From Lolliginicoccus lacisalsi (GTDB lineage Bacteria; Actinomycetota; Actinomycetes; Mycobacteriales; Mycobacteriaceae), in assembly GCF_014841105.1 (NCBI RefSeq), contig NZ_JACYWE010000001.1:255571-319570 (forward strand): 64,000 nt of DNA, in the 5' to 3' direction. Position numbers and translations under genes: made by a program. How positions within the stretch are numbered: position 1 is the first letter of the stretch; every line of letters begins with the position of its first letter. This document shows positions 8,641 through 17,600 of this stretch, one piece after another. Under the pieces are notes generated by a model that searched no databases, was not told where the DNA came from, and saw only the letters and a program-made list of their open reading frames with translations.

Positions 8641-8871
8641 GGGTTCTCCTTGCTCGGGCGTGAGCGGGACCCGGGCTGGGTTCTCCGTCCTCGGTCCAGT
8701 TAACACCAGTTCGCGGTCGAGCAGTGGTCCACATCACAGCCCCATGTGGAACCTGGTGCGCGCGCGGTGCGTCCATATCTGTCGACACCGCCGAAAAGCG
8801 CGGTGCATGCCGGTGCTCTTGCCGCGACGAGGATGAACGAGGGGTCGTCGCGGCGAGGCCAGCGGTTGCGC

Positions 8872-9480
8872 TCACCGCGAGCGTCGCAGCGCCCCGTCGA
8901 GGTACGCCGCGATCTCCTCATCAGCGAACAGCCTGCTATCGCGGACGCCGTTCTCGATCAGCTGCAGGTAGGCGGTGCTGGGCTGCCCCACGCCGAGGTC
9001 GCGCGCTGTGGTGAGGGTGAGGGCAGGGGTGCCGTCGATGTCGGGCAGCCGGAGGGCGACGTTGTACTTGCCGCGCCAGGGCTCGCCGTGGGAGTGGACG
9101 GGCAAGGCCGCGCAGTCGCCAACGCGCATGATGATGATGGCCCAGTCCGGCGTCCAGGAGCAGCCGGTCGCCCCGTTCTCCTCCGCCGCGACGTGGGTGA
9201 AATGGTCGAGCTGGATGAGGTAGCCGCGCCCGCAGCTGCCCTGCCCCCTCGGTGCCGGCGCGGGATCAACGAAAGCCACGGCCCCCGTCCAGCGCTGCGA
9301 GTGGCCAGCGAAGTAGAGGGCGTGGTCGAGCCAGAGGCACCGGGTATCGAGCGGCGGAACGGTCGTGGGCGCTGGCCGGTGGGGCCCGTAGATGCTGGTC
9401 GCGCTCGAGCCGTTGAGGTAGGCGGCGAACCGATCAGCGACAAGGTTCGAGCCGTAGGCGACGTACCAGAGGTGTTCCAC
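8872..9480 (-). CDS. Gamma-glutamylcyclotransferase-like fold protein
   Basis: A protein of about 202 residues starting EHLWYVAYGSNL. The YGSN motif is the signature phosphate/glutamyl-binding loop of gamma-glutamylcyclotransferase-like (AIG2/BtrG) proteins. A typical glutamate acid-base residue may lie in the AEENGATG region. GTG at 9480 is chosen because GGAAG sits 8 nt upstream; GTG at 9495 would add five residues. The family includes enzymes that cyclise gamma-glutamyl amines and many proteins of unknown role. Substrate and pathway cannot be assigned. Confidence 0.68.
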   Translation of the reverse strand: MEHLWYVAYGSNLVADRFAAYLNGSSATSIYGPHRPAPTTVPPLDTRCLWLDHALYFAGHSQRWTGAVAFVDPAPAPRGQGSCGRGYLIQLDHFTHVAAEENGATGCSWTPDWAIIIMRVGDCAALPVHSHGEPWRGKYNVALRLPDIDGTPALTLTTARDLGVGQPSTAYLQLIENGVRDSRLFADEEIAAYLDGALRRSR

Positions 9481-9523
9481 GGGGCGAGCTTCCACGGGCC
9501 CAGGGTAGGCGGTCCCACCATTC

Positions 9524-10996
9524 CTAGCTCACGGTTACCGTTCCGGCGTCATCGGACGGGGCTTCGCGGCTCTTCGCGAGCTCGGTGAACGCATCGTGGA
9601 GGAGCTGGCGGTAGCGGCGCGGGTCGGGCAGCGAGCTCGCGCCAGCGGAGATCGACACCATGAGCTCGTCGTTGAGGTTGGTCACCTGGTGGGTGAGCGG
9701 CGCTCCGCGGTTGAGGCGGGACACGATCTGGGTGCGCACGGCGGGCGCATCGCCGAGGTAGAGGGGGTGCTTGCCGCGGAACGTATTGGTGATCGCGACG
9801 TTCGCGGAACGACCCTCCTTGGTGTCCTTGCGGTGCTGGCGCGCGGCAAGCGGCGCGAACATGGTGAGCGCGGCCTGCTCGAGCAGGAACTGGCGACCCG
9901 TGCCGACGTTGTTCTTGACCTCGCTCGTCGTGCGGTGGGTGAGCCGGAGGCATTCGATGGGGTCGCTGGCGGTGGTCCACAGGGGGATCGTGCCGCGGGT
10001 GATGTTGTTGCCTGCGGTGCGTCCGGCGGCGGCAGGCACGGCGATAGGGATGAAGCATTGCAGCGGCTCGTCGGGAAGCTCGCCGTTCTCCACGAGGTAG
10101 GCGCGCAGGGCAGTGGTGACGGCGGCGACGACGACATCGTTGACGGTCGCTCCGGCCACCGCGCGGCGGGCCGCGGCCACGGTGGCGAGCGGCACGGTCA
10201 GGAACTCGTGGACTCGCTGTGGCTCGTCGGGATCGGTGTCGATGGACGTGCGCACAGGCGCCTGCTCGGGCCGCGGCTCCACGGGGGCACTGGGCTCCAC
10301 GGGGGCACTGGGCTCGGTGGCGCCCGCTTCCGCCTCCAGCCCTGCTGCGGGGTCGACGATGCGGTTGGCCTGGCGGACGAGCTGGACGGTGGTGGCCAGC
10401 CGAGGCACCAGCCCGGCGAGCGCGCTCAGGAGAATGGGCTGCGGCAGCAGGGAGCGGCGCGCCCGGTATTGCGCCACCGGCTCCTGGGCGCGCCAGTCCT
10501 GCGGCTGGGAGGAGAAGAGCTTGCGCTCGATCGCGGCTCGGGCGGTGCCGTCCATCGCCGCATGGTCGGTGCGCAGCACGATCACGATGGAGCCCTGCGG
10601 TAGCTCGGGCATGGCGTTGACACCCTCGAGCAGGATCACCTCGAGCGGGACCTCGCCGGCATCGGGCTCGGCGGCGATGGCTTCGAGGGTGGCGATGGTG
10701 TCGGCCCAGGTGCCCGCGCCCTGCACGGTCCGCGACGTGACACGGTCCCTGCCGGGCTTAATCGTGTCAGCGACCCAGGCGGGATTGTCGAGCTTGAGCG
10801 GTGTGGGCGCGAGCCGCTGATGCAGCAGCGGCTCGTCGCCGATGCGGTTCATGACGTGCTCCGCGAGCTCGTCGCGCGTGGCGGGGGCGGTCGCGGCGGC
10901 GCGGGCATCGAAGGCGTACATGGCAACGACGGCGCGACGGAACGACTCGCCGAACAGGTAATAGAACAGTGCCCCGATGCCGTCGATCCGTTCCAT
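9524..10996 (-). CDS. WS/DGAT-family wax ester synthase/diacylglycerol acyltransferase
   Basis: A 490-residue protein of the size of mycobacterial Tgs/WS-DGAT enzymes, which make triacylglycerol or wax esters from acyl-CoA. It opens MERIDGIGALFYYLFGES and has the N-terminal condensation-type fold, a catalytic-site motif RTDHAAMDGT near residue 155, and the C-terminal WES landmarks (TVNDVVVAAVTTALRAYL; NVAITNTFRGKHPLYLGDAP). The canonical HHxxxDG is here DHAAMDG: the essential second His and the DG are kept but the first His is Asp. A Pro/Glu-rich linker with duplicated SAPVEP units lies near residue 240. Start ATG 10996 follows GAAGGGAG. It is divergent from the mycolyltransferase. Confidence 0.9.
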   Translation of the reverse strand: MERIDGIGALFYYLFGESFRRAVVAMYAFDARAAATAPATRDELAEHVMNRIGDEPLLHQRLAPTPLKLDNPAWVADTIKPGRDRVTSRTVQGAGTWADTIATLEAIAAEPDAGEVPLEVILLEGVNAMPELPQGSIVIVLRTDHAAMDGTARAAIERKLFSSQPQDWRAQEPVAQYRARRSLLPQPILLSALAGLVPRLATTVQLVRQANRIVDPAAGLEAEAGATEPSAPVEPSAPVEPRPEQAPVRTSIDTDPDEPQRVHEFLTVPLATVAAARRAVAGATVNDVVVAAVTTALRAYLVENGELPDEPLQCFIPIAVPAAAGRTAGNNITRGTIPLWTTASDPIECLRLTHRTTSEVKNNVGTGRQFLLEQAALTMFAPLAARQHRKDTKEGRSANVAITNTFRGKHPLYLGDAPAVRTQIVSRLNRGAPLTHQVTNLNDELMVSISAGASSLPDPRRYRQLLHDAFTELAKSREAPSDDAGTVTVS

Positions 10997-11080
10997 TCTG
11001 GCTCCCTTCGGCTGGCTCCGGTCCATCCAAGCACACGGCGGCGCGAGCACTGGAGCCCTAGTTCACGACATCGTGCAAAG

Positions 11081-11140
11081 AACCTGCGCGCCGGAGCGGA
11101 ACCTGCGCGCCGGAGCGCGCGATTATCGTACGCGCAGGTT
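11081..11140. repeat. Direct repeat plus inverted arm upstream of mycolyltransferase
   Basis: AACCTGCGCGCCGGAGCG occurs twice in a row (11081-11098 and 11100-11117). It is followed by CGCGCAGGTT (11131-11140), complementary to the AACCTGCGCG of each copy, so either copy can form a stem with the downstream arm. It lies in the divergent promoter region between the WS/DGAT and mycolyltransferase genes and could be a regulator array or leader hairpin. Confidence 0.5.
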
Positions 11141-11182
11141 GTGGACCACATGGGGCCATGTAAAGTATGGCAGGTCACAGCT

Positions 11183-12256
11183 ATGCATCCGGGGCGTGTG
11201 AGCGAGGTTTTTGTGAATGCTGACCTGACGATCCCGCGGGTACCTCGCGTCCGCGTCCCGCGCGCGCTGCGCCTGGCGCTCGCAGCGCTGGCCCCCGCGG
11301 TCCTGGCCCCGGCGCTCGTGCTCCCGGTGGCGCTCGTGCCTGCCGCGCACGCAGTTCCCCAACAGGTTGCTCCGGGTTCCCCGGCCTCGATCGTGGCGGT
11401 GGAGCAAGTCTCGCCGACGTGGTCGGACATCCTGGTCGATTCCCCCGCGATGGGGCGGACGATCCGGGTGCATGTCCTGCACCCGGCGCATTCGTCGCCA
11501 CGCCCCAGCTTCTATCTCCTCGACGGCAACGAGGCGAGCGAGGTGCGCAGCGATTGGATCACCAAGACCGACATCGTCGATTTTGCTGCCTCGAAGGACG
11601 TCAATGTCGTTCTGCCCGCGGGAGGCGAAGCGTCCTACTACACGGACTGGCAGCGGCCTGATCCCGAGCTCGGCGTGAACATGTGGGAGACGTTCCTGAC
11701 CGAGGAGCTGCCGCCGTTGATCGACGGCTCCTTCCACGGCAATGGTCGCGATGCGATCGGCGGCATCTCGATGGGCGGTCAGGCGGCGCTGACTCTCGCG
11801 TCCCGGCATCCCGGCCAGTACCAGGGCATCGTGGCGATCAGCGCGTGCCCCTTGGTGGCGCAGGCGCCGTACCAGGGTTCGGTTCGGGCGGGCATCGCCT
11901 CTCGTGGCGGGAACGCGACGAACATGTGGGGCGAGCGGGATGATCCGGACTGGTTCGCGCATGATCCGTCGATGAATCTCGACGGGCTGCGTGGTACCGA
12001 TATCTACCTCTACGCTGGCGGCGGGTTGCCGGGCGTGCATGAGCAGGGTTTCGATGAGTCTGTCCAGTCAACGATCCTGGTGGGCGGGCCGATCGAGGCG
12101 GGCGCCTCGCTGTGCACGGTCGACTTCGCGGCCCGGCTCGCGGGCGCGGGCATCCCGGCGATGCTGGACCTGCGTCCCACGGGAACCCACTCGTGGCCGT
12201 ACTGGCAGGATGCGCTGCGCACTGCCTGGCCAACGGTCGAGGCCTCCTTGCAGTAG
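11183..12256 (+). CDS. Secreted mycolyltransferase / antigen 85-like esterase
   Basis: A secreted alpha/beta-hydrolase of about 357 residues. A hydrophobic, Ala/Pro-rich signal region (LALAALAPAVLAPALVLPVA) ends near AHAVPQ. The mature part has the esterase-D/antigen 85 layout: VDSPAMGRTIRVHVLHP start, FYLLDGNEASEVRSDW, the nucleophile elbow GGISMGGQAALTLASRHP, and a C-terminal His in TGTHSWPYWQDAL. Ag85/Cmt enzymes transfer mycolic acids between trehalose mycolates and arabinogalactan outside the membrane. ATG 11183 is chosen; GTG 11198 and GTG 11213 in the same frame are possible. It is divergent from WS/DGAT and convergent with the glycosyltransferase of the polyketide operon. Confidence 0.82.
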   Translation: MHPGRVSEVFVNADLTIPRVPRVRVPRALRLALAALAPAVLAPALVLPVALVPAAHAVPQQVAPGSPASIVAVEQVSPTWSDILVDSPAMGRTIRVHVLHPAHSSPRPSFYLLDGNEASEVRSDWITKTDIVDFAASKDVNVVLPAGGEASYYTDWQRPDPELGVNMWETFLTEELPPLIDGSFHGNGRDAIGGISMGGQAALTLASRHPGQYQGIVAISACPLVAQAPYQGSVRAGIASRGGNATNMWGERDDPDWFAHDPSMNLDGLRGTDIYLYAGGGLPGVHEQGFDESVQSTILVGGPIEAGASLCTVDFAARLAGAGIPAMLDLRPTGTHSWPYWQDALRTAWPTVEASLQ

Positions 12257-12279
12257 TTCCCCGCCCGCTCCAACGAGCT

Positions 12280-12340
12280 CGCGAGTGTGCACGAAACGAC
12301 AGTTCTAGGCACTAGAGCTGTCGCATTTCGCACACTCGCG
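12280..12340. repeat. 61-nt palindromic element, family A copy 1 (likely terminator)
   Basis: The ends CGCGAGTGTGC (12280-12290) and GCACACTCGCG (12330-12340) are perfectly complementary. The interior continues pairing through ACGACAG/CTGTCG and TCTAG/CTAGA. It lies between the convergent mycolyltransferase and glycosyltransferase genes. A second copy of identical length and layout is at 33553-33613. Confidence 0.7.
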
Positions 12341-12354
12341 CAGCTGAGGAGCCC

Positions 12355-13512
12355 CTACCCGAGCCCGGCGAGGATGTCCGCGGCGCGCCCCGCTCCCCCG
12401 GCCTCGCGGAACGACTTCCCGATGCGGGCGGCAGCAGCCTGGTGGCCGGTGGCGGGGTCGAGCACGGCCTCGAGCGCCTCGGCGATGTGCTGCTCGGTCG
12501 CGCGGCGGAATCGCAGCCGCACCCCAGCCCCGGCATCGGCGACCTGCTGGGCGACGACTGGCTGATCATCACGAACCGGAGCGGTCACTAGCGGAAGGCC
12601 GTTCCATAGGGATTCGCAAACCGTGTTGTGCCCGGCGTGGCAGATCACCGCATCCATCGCGGGCAGCAAAGCCCGCTGGGGCACGAACTTCCTTATGAGG
12701 ATGTTGCTGGGCGGGTCCTCGATCACCCCGTCCGGGTCGACGAGAACCGCGCGGTACCGATCCGGGCGCGCGCCGATCGCTGCGGCGGCCTTGCGCAGGA
12801 AAGCCGCCCCGGTCGCCCCGTTGACGGTGCCCATGCTGACGAGGATGTTGCGCTGGTCGTTGTCGAGGAAGTCCCAGGGGAAATCGCTGCGCGCCGCGCT
12901 AGCCCCATCATCGGCGAGGGCGGGCCCGACCATCCAGCATCGCTCGGCGGCGATGGCAGGCGTGCCCGAGAGCTCGGGAGCGGTGAACGCGAGGATGCCG
13001 TGCGGCGAGAAGCGCGGGTCGTGGCCGGTGGCGGGGGCGCCGATCTCGTCACGGAGCTCGTCGAGCAGGCCGAGGACCCAGTCCTTGACCTTGGGCATCG
13101 AGCCGAGCGGGTCGGTGAGCTCGGTGGAGGTGGTGGCCGAGGGGATCCAGGTGATGCCCTCGCGGTCGGCGACGAGCGAACCGGCCAGGGCTTGCTGGTC
13201 AGCGATGATGACGTCGGGGCGGAAGTGCTCGATGGCAGCGGTGACGTCGGGCGCCATGGCGCGGGCGAGCGGGATGAAGAAGTGCTCCCACAGGAACTTC
13301 AGCGCCGCCGGGCCAACGAGGTCACCGCGGTCCTCCAGCGACATCGTCACGCAATCGTAGATGTCCAGGCCGCTGCCGCCGAGCGCATGGATGAAGCGGG
13401 CATCCCCGGCCCAGGCGATGTCATGACCCTGCCTCGCGAGCTCGGCGCCGACCGCGAGAGTGGGATTGATGTGGCCGACGAGCGGGGGGACGACGAACAA
13501 GTAGCGGCTCAC
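12355..13512 (-). CDS. Family 1 (MGT/UGT-type) glycosyltransferase of the polyketide operon
   Basis: A 385-residue GT-B glycosyltransferase. The N-terminal acceptor domain opens SRYLFVVPPLVGHINPTLAVGAEL, with the conserved GH.NP..A motif. The C-terminal nucleotide-sugar domain shows NILVSMGTVNG near residue 210, FVPQRALLPAMDAVICHAGHNT near 280, and GLPLVTAPVRDDQPVVAQQV, matching macrolide/lipid UDP-glycosyltransferases. The GTG at 13512 begins 2 bp after the hydrolase stop, so it is coupled to the upstream genes. As the last gene of a PUFA-synthase-like operon it probably glycosylates the hydroxylated or acyl product to give a glycolipid. Sugar and acceptor are unknown. A 61-nt palindrome follows. 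Confidence 0.9.
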   Translation of the reverse strand: MSRYLFVVPPLVGHINPTLAVGAELARQGHDIAWAGDARFIHALGGSGLDIYDCVTMSLEDRGDLVGPAALKFLWEHFFIPLARAMAPDVTAAIEHFRPDVIIADQQALAGSLVADREGITWIPSATTSTELTDPLGSMPKVKDWVLGLLDELRDEIGAPATGHDPRFSPHGILAFTAPELSGTPAIAAERCWMVGPALADDGASAARSDFPWDFLDNDQRNILVSMGTVNGATGAAFLRKAAAAIGARPDRYRAVLVDPDGVIEDPPSNILIRKFVPQRALLPAMDAVICHAGHNTVCESLWNGLPLVTAPVRDDQPVVAQQVADAGAGVRLRFRRATEQHIAEALEAVLDPATGHQAAAARIGKSFREAGGAGRAADILAGLG

Positions 13513-13514
13513 GA

Positions 13515-14324
13515 TCAGGCGCCGATCTGGTGCGCCCCGCCGAGCGTGGCCTGGTGGCCGCCGAACAGCCAGTCGGCGACGAGGGTGCGGGTGAGGGCGG
13601 GCTTCTCGACGAGCACGGAGTGTCCCATCCCGTCGAGGATGCGGGCCTCGAACGCGGCGAGCTGCCCGCGCAGCAGCTCTACCTGGTAGGACAGCCCGGT
13701 CTGGGTGCCGAACACCCCGAGCACCGGGCAGGTGATGTCAGTCAGGTCCTCGTTGATGAGCTGGCTGGCGGGGATATCCTCGACGATGCTGGTCGTCTGG
13801 AGGATCTTGTAGGCGGCCTTCGAGAGCCGCGCGGGGTGCGAGCCATAGTTGGTCGCGATGTGCTCGAACGCGCCGTCGGCGCTGAGTCGCTGCACCGCGT
13901 CGTTGAGGCCCTCGTTGATGTGGGTGGCCCATTGCTGCACGGGTGGCTCGGCCTCCATGAAGAGGATGCTGGCGGTGCGCTCGGGGTGGGCGGCGGCGAA
14001 CCCGAAGGCGATGGTGCCGCCGAACGAGTTGCCAACGAGGTGCACGGGCCAGGTGATGCCGAGCGCGTCGAGCAGCCCATCGAGGTCGTCGACGAAGCGC
14101 TCGAGCTGGTATCCGGTGGTCGGCCGGGTGGTGCGCCCGTGGCCACGCAGGTCATACATCACGACGTCGACCCCGAGCTCGGCCAGCGCGGGGCCGACGG
14201 TGAAGTAGTAGCTCGCGAGGCTGTCGTAGAGCAGACCGTGCAGCAGGACCACGGTGACGCCCGTGTCGGTGGGCCCCATGCGCTGGACGTGGATGTCGAT
14301 GTCGCCGACGGTGACCTTGTTCAC
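13515..14324 (-). CDS. Alpha/beta-hydrolase of the polyketide operon (putative thioesterase/acyltransferase)
   Basis: A 269-residue alpha/beta-hydrolase. The oxyanion region is VVLLHGLLYDSLASYY, followed by YDLRGHGRTTRPT, the nucleophile elbow VGNSFGGTIAFGFAAAHPER (Ser near residue 98), and a late acid/His in GMGHSVLVEKP. It has no signal peptide. Its GTG start overlaps the ACP stop by 4 bases (GTGA, 14321-14324), and the glycosyltransferase starts 2 bp after its stop. In this position it most likely releases the product from an ACP by hydrolysis or transesterification; an unrelated editing role is possible. Confidence 0.9.
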   Translation of the reverse strand: MNKVTVGDIDIHVQRMGPTDTGVTVVLLHGLLYDSLASYYFTVGPALAELGVDVVMYDLRGHGRTTRPTTGYQLERFVDDLDGLLDALGITWPVHLVGNSFGGTIAFGFAAAHPERTASILFMEAEPPVQQWATHINEGLNDAVQRLSADGAFEHIATNYGSHPARLSKAAYKILQTTSIVEDIPASQLINEDLTDITCPVLGVFGTQTGLSYQVELLRGQLAAFEARILDGMGHSVLVEKPALTRTLVADWLFGGHQATLGGAHQIGA

Positions 14325-14671
14325 GCCTGCTCCCCCGCTGGCTGCTCCCCTGGTGCGTGTGCCTCTGTGCTTCTGAGGCTCTCGACGACAAAATCCACGA
14401 GCTGCCCGACGGTGACGTGCATGATCTGCTCGAGCTCCATCCCGGCGATGAATTGCGCGAAGTTGACGCGGTCGCCCCAGCGCTCGCGGAGCAGCCCGGA
14501 CAGGGCCACGAGGTCGATGCTCTCCATCTCGAGATCGTCGTGGAACTCCGTGTCGCGGGTGACGTCGCTGGGGTCGACGTCGAACAGCTCGAGCATCTCG
14601 GCCAGCATGCCCACGATCGCGTCGAATACCTCGTCCTCGCTCACGGCGCCGGTGGCTGGGGTGTTGCTCAT
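14321..14671 (-). CDS. Discrete acyl carrier protein
   Basis: A 116-residue acidic acyl carrier protein. The phosphopantetheine site is the Ser in DLEMESIDLVALSG (near residue 50), in the usual position at the start of helix 2. Its DLEMES motif differs from the DLSVDSIKR of the integrated ACP, so the two carriers are not recent duplicates. Start ATG 14671 overlaps the end of the KS-AT-DH-PPTase gene (ATGA) and its stop overlaps the hydrolase start. It may accept the finished or partly processed chain from the synthase and present it to the hydrolase or glycosyltransferase. Activation presumably comes from the PPTase fused to the preceding protein. Confidence 0.92.
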   Translation of the reverse strand: MSNTPATGAVSEDEVFDAIVGMLAEMLELFDVDPSDVTRDTEFHDDLEMESIDLVALSGLLRERWGDRVNFAQFIAGMELEQIMHVTVGQLVDFVVESLRSTEAHAPGEQPAGEQA

Positions 14672-17600
14672 GGGTTCTGTGTCCCCTCGTCGGTGTGGCT
14701 GGTACCGGATTGATCGGTCCAGGCCACCACATAGGTGCGTGGCGGCAAGGGTAGCGGGTTGCGGGTGACCGTCGTGCGCACCGGGTGGTCGATGCCGAGG
14801 TGGCGCACGATGAGACTGTCCGGGCTGGCGGTGATGACCTCGAACTGCTTGGGCGCGCCGTCGAGGCCCGTGCGTGCCATCTTGGCCACTGCTTCCTTGG
14901 CGGTCCAGAAGCGGGTGAACCACAGCGCCCGATCAGCGCTGCTAGCAAGCGTGTCGAGCAGGCCGCGCTCGTGCTCGGTGAGCGCCGCGTTCTCGGTGGT
15001 GGTGTCCCGCTCGAGCACTTCCTCGACATCGACGCCGCACGGGCTGCTCGCGGCGATGGCCACGCCCAGCTCGGCGCAGTGCGCGATCGAGAGGGTGAGT
15101 GGCGGCAGCGAGCGGCCGTGAGTGCCAGTCGCGAACGGTGCGCCGCCCGGCTCGTTGCCGATCTCGATCTCCTGCGGGAAGATCCCGGCCGCGGCGGTGC
15201 GCCAGAGCAGTTGCCGGATGGCGTCCTTGGCGGCGATGCGCCCGAGCAGCCATTGCCGCTTGCGGCGGGGCGGGACGGCCTCGTACTGGTCGCGCTCGGG
15301 GGCACCCAGCATCTTGCGCACCACGAGCTCGCGGGTGGCGAGATCCGGCCACATCTCGGCGACCTCGGCCCACCCCTCCTGATGCAACGTGGCGAGGGTG
15401 TTGTGCTCGGGCTCGCAGTCGGTCGCGCGGATGGCGGGGTTGGAGTCGAAGCGGCGATCCTGCCACCCGGTGATCTGCGCCCACACCGCGCCATCGGCGA
15501 TCATCTGGATGTCGGCGGTGATGAACTGGTGGGTGACCTCGCGGATGAGGATGGTGCATTCGACGATGCTGCCGGGGGCCGGATGGTGGCCGTGGAACTC
15601 GATGCGGTCCATGCCGACGGGGAAGACGGTGGAGCGATCGGTCATGGTGGTCTGCACCCAGTAGCCGAGGAGCTGCCCGGCGTTGTCGAGCAGCGCCCCG
15701 GGCGCGGCGGGGGCGCGCAGGAGCCCGCGGACGTGCCGGTCCCCGATGGCGGTCAGCTCCGTGACACCCTGGCACTGGGGGCCGTGGAACATCCAGCGGC
15801 GGGTGTAGAGCTCGGGGGCCTCGTCGGTGGGAGGCTGCTCGGTGCTGGGGTCGATGTGCCACTTCGCGGGCTGCGCCGGGTACTGGCCATCGAGCGCGAT
15901 GCGGGCACGGGCATGGCCCTGGAGCGTCACGGTGACCGTCGTGCTGTTCTCCGGCTCGACGATGATGGGCACCGTGGCGGACGGGATGACGGGCAGCCAT
16001 TTCTGGAAGCGCACGTCGGCCAGGGCCACGGGCACGCGCCCGGGGGCGCTGCTGCTGGCGTGCTCCATCATGTGATGCACCAGCGTGGTGGCGGGCACGA
16101 CGGGCCAGCGGTCCTCGTCGATGGGCCAGCCCTCGGGCATCTTGAAGAAGCTGTGATCGATCAGGTACGGCATCGCGTCCAGGGACACCTCGAGCGTCGT
16201 CCGCGAAGGCCGGGGTGGTTGCTGCGCCGGTGGTTGCTGCTCAGGTGGCTGCGGCATCGGCGGCTGCGGGCGGGGCGCGGCTGGCCGCGCGGCACGAGGA
16301 GCGGAAGCGGCCGTCATGAGCTCCTGGGCGACGCGCTGGGTGTCGGCGATGAGCGCGGAGAACTCCGCTCCCCACGCGCTGGCGGCAGGCGCTGCGGGAG
16401 GACTGGTGTCGATAGCACCGGCCAGGGGCTGGCGGCGATGGAGAGCGAGGCCAGAGCGTTGTGCCATGGGGATGCTCACCAGGGGGCCGCCCATGGCGAT
16501 GGCCATGCGGCGGCCTTGCCGCGCGACCGGTGCTTCTGCCCCGGTGCGGTGGCCCTCGACCCACAGCGCGGCGAGCACCCGGTCGAGCTGATCCGCGGCA
16601 CTGGCCTTCGCGGTGTGCGCGGGGATGGCGAGGTGCTCGCGGTCCTGGAGGATGTCGCCGATGAGCGCGCTGACCTGCCCGGTGCCCATCTGGATGAACA
16701 CGCTGTTGCCGGCGTCATGCATGCGGGTGATGAGCTCGCGGAAGCGGACGGTCTCCACGAGGTGGCGCAGGTAGATCGCCCGGATCTCGATCGGGGCGGC
16801 GGGAAACGGCTCGGTGGTGTTGGCGGACCACACCGGCACGGTGGCGGCGCGGATGGTCAGCGCGTCGAGATCGCGGATGATCGGTTCGAGGAACGGGATC
16901 AGCATCGGGGTGTGGAAGCCGGACTGGAACGGCAGGACCTGGCTGATGATGCCCTCGGCGCGGAACTGCTCGACGAGCGCGGTGACGGCCTTGCCCGGGC
17001 CGCACACCATGGACTGGTTGGGGGCGTTGTCGTGCGAGAGCACCACTCGAGGGCAGTCGCGCAGTGCCTCGCGCACGCGGGCGGCGGTGGTGCCGATGAC
17101 GGCGAACTCGACGCCAGGGACGGTGATCGAGGCGGGGTCGAACCGGTCGAGGAATGTGTCGATCTCGGCCTTGTCGAACATGCCGCCCTGAGTCATGGCG
17201 GACCATTCGCCCACGCTGTGCCCGGCGAGCGCTCCGGCGGTGACTCCGCGCTCGGCGAGCGCGCGGTGCAGCACCCGGCCGAGCTGGAACACCGCGGCGC
17301 CGTGCGCGCCGATCTGCTCGGTGCTCATCGAGTTCCCGCCGAGCTGCATGCCGAGCTCGCGGGCGACCTCGGTGACGTCGGGGGCGAAGTCGGCCTCGAG
17401 GCCGGGGAACACCATGGCGACCTTGCCGCCCCCAGGCCCGAGCAGGGGCGCGGGGGTGAACCACATGCTGGAGCGGCCGCGCCACGGGACTCCTCGCGCG
17501 ACGGCCTTGCGGGCCAGCCCGAGGCGCTTGGGGGTGGGCTCGTCGATGGCGATGCGGGCGGGCCCGGACCCTGTGGCGGGGGTCGCGAGCAGGTCGGCAT

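Noticed and set aside
8725..8742. Possible CRP/GlxR site (GTGGTCCACATCAC) upstream of the SDR gene
   Set aside because: The left half-site does not match TGTGA, and it lies far from a convincing promoter.
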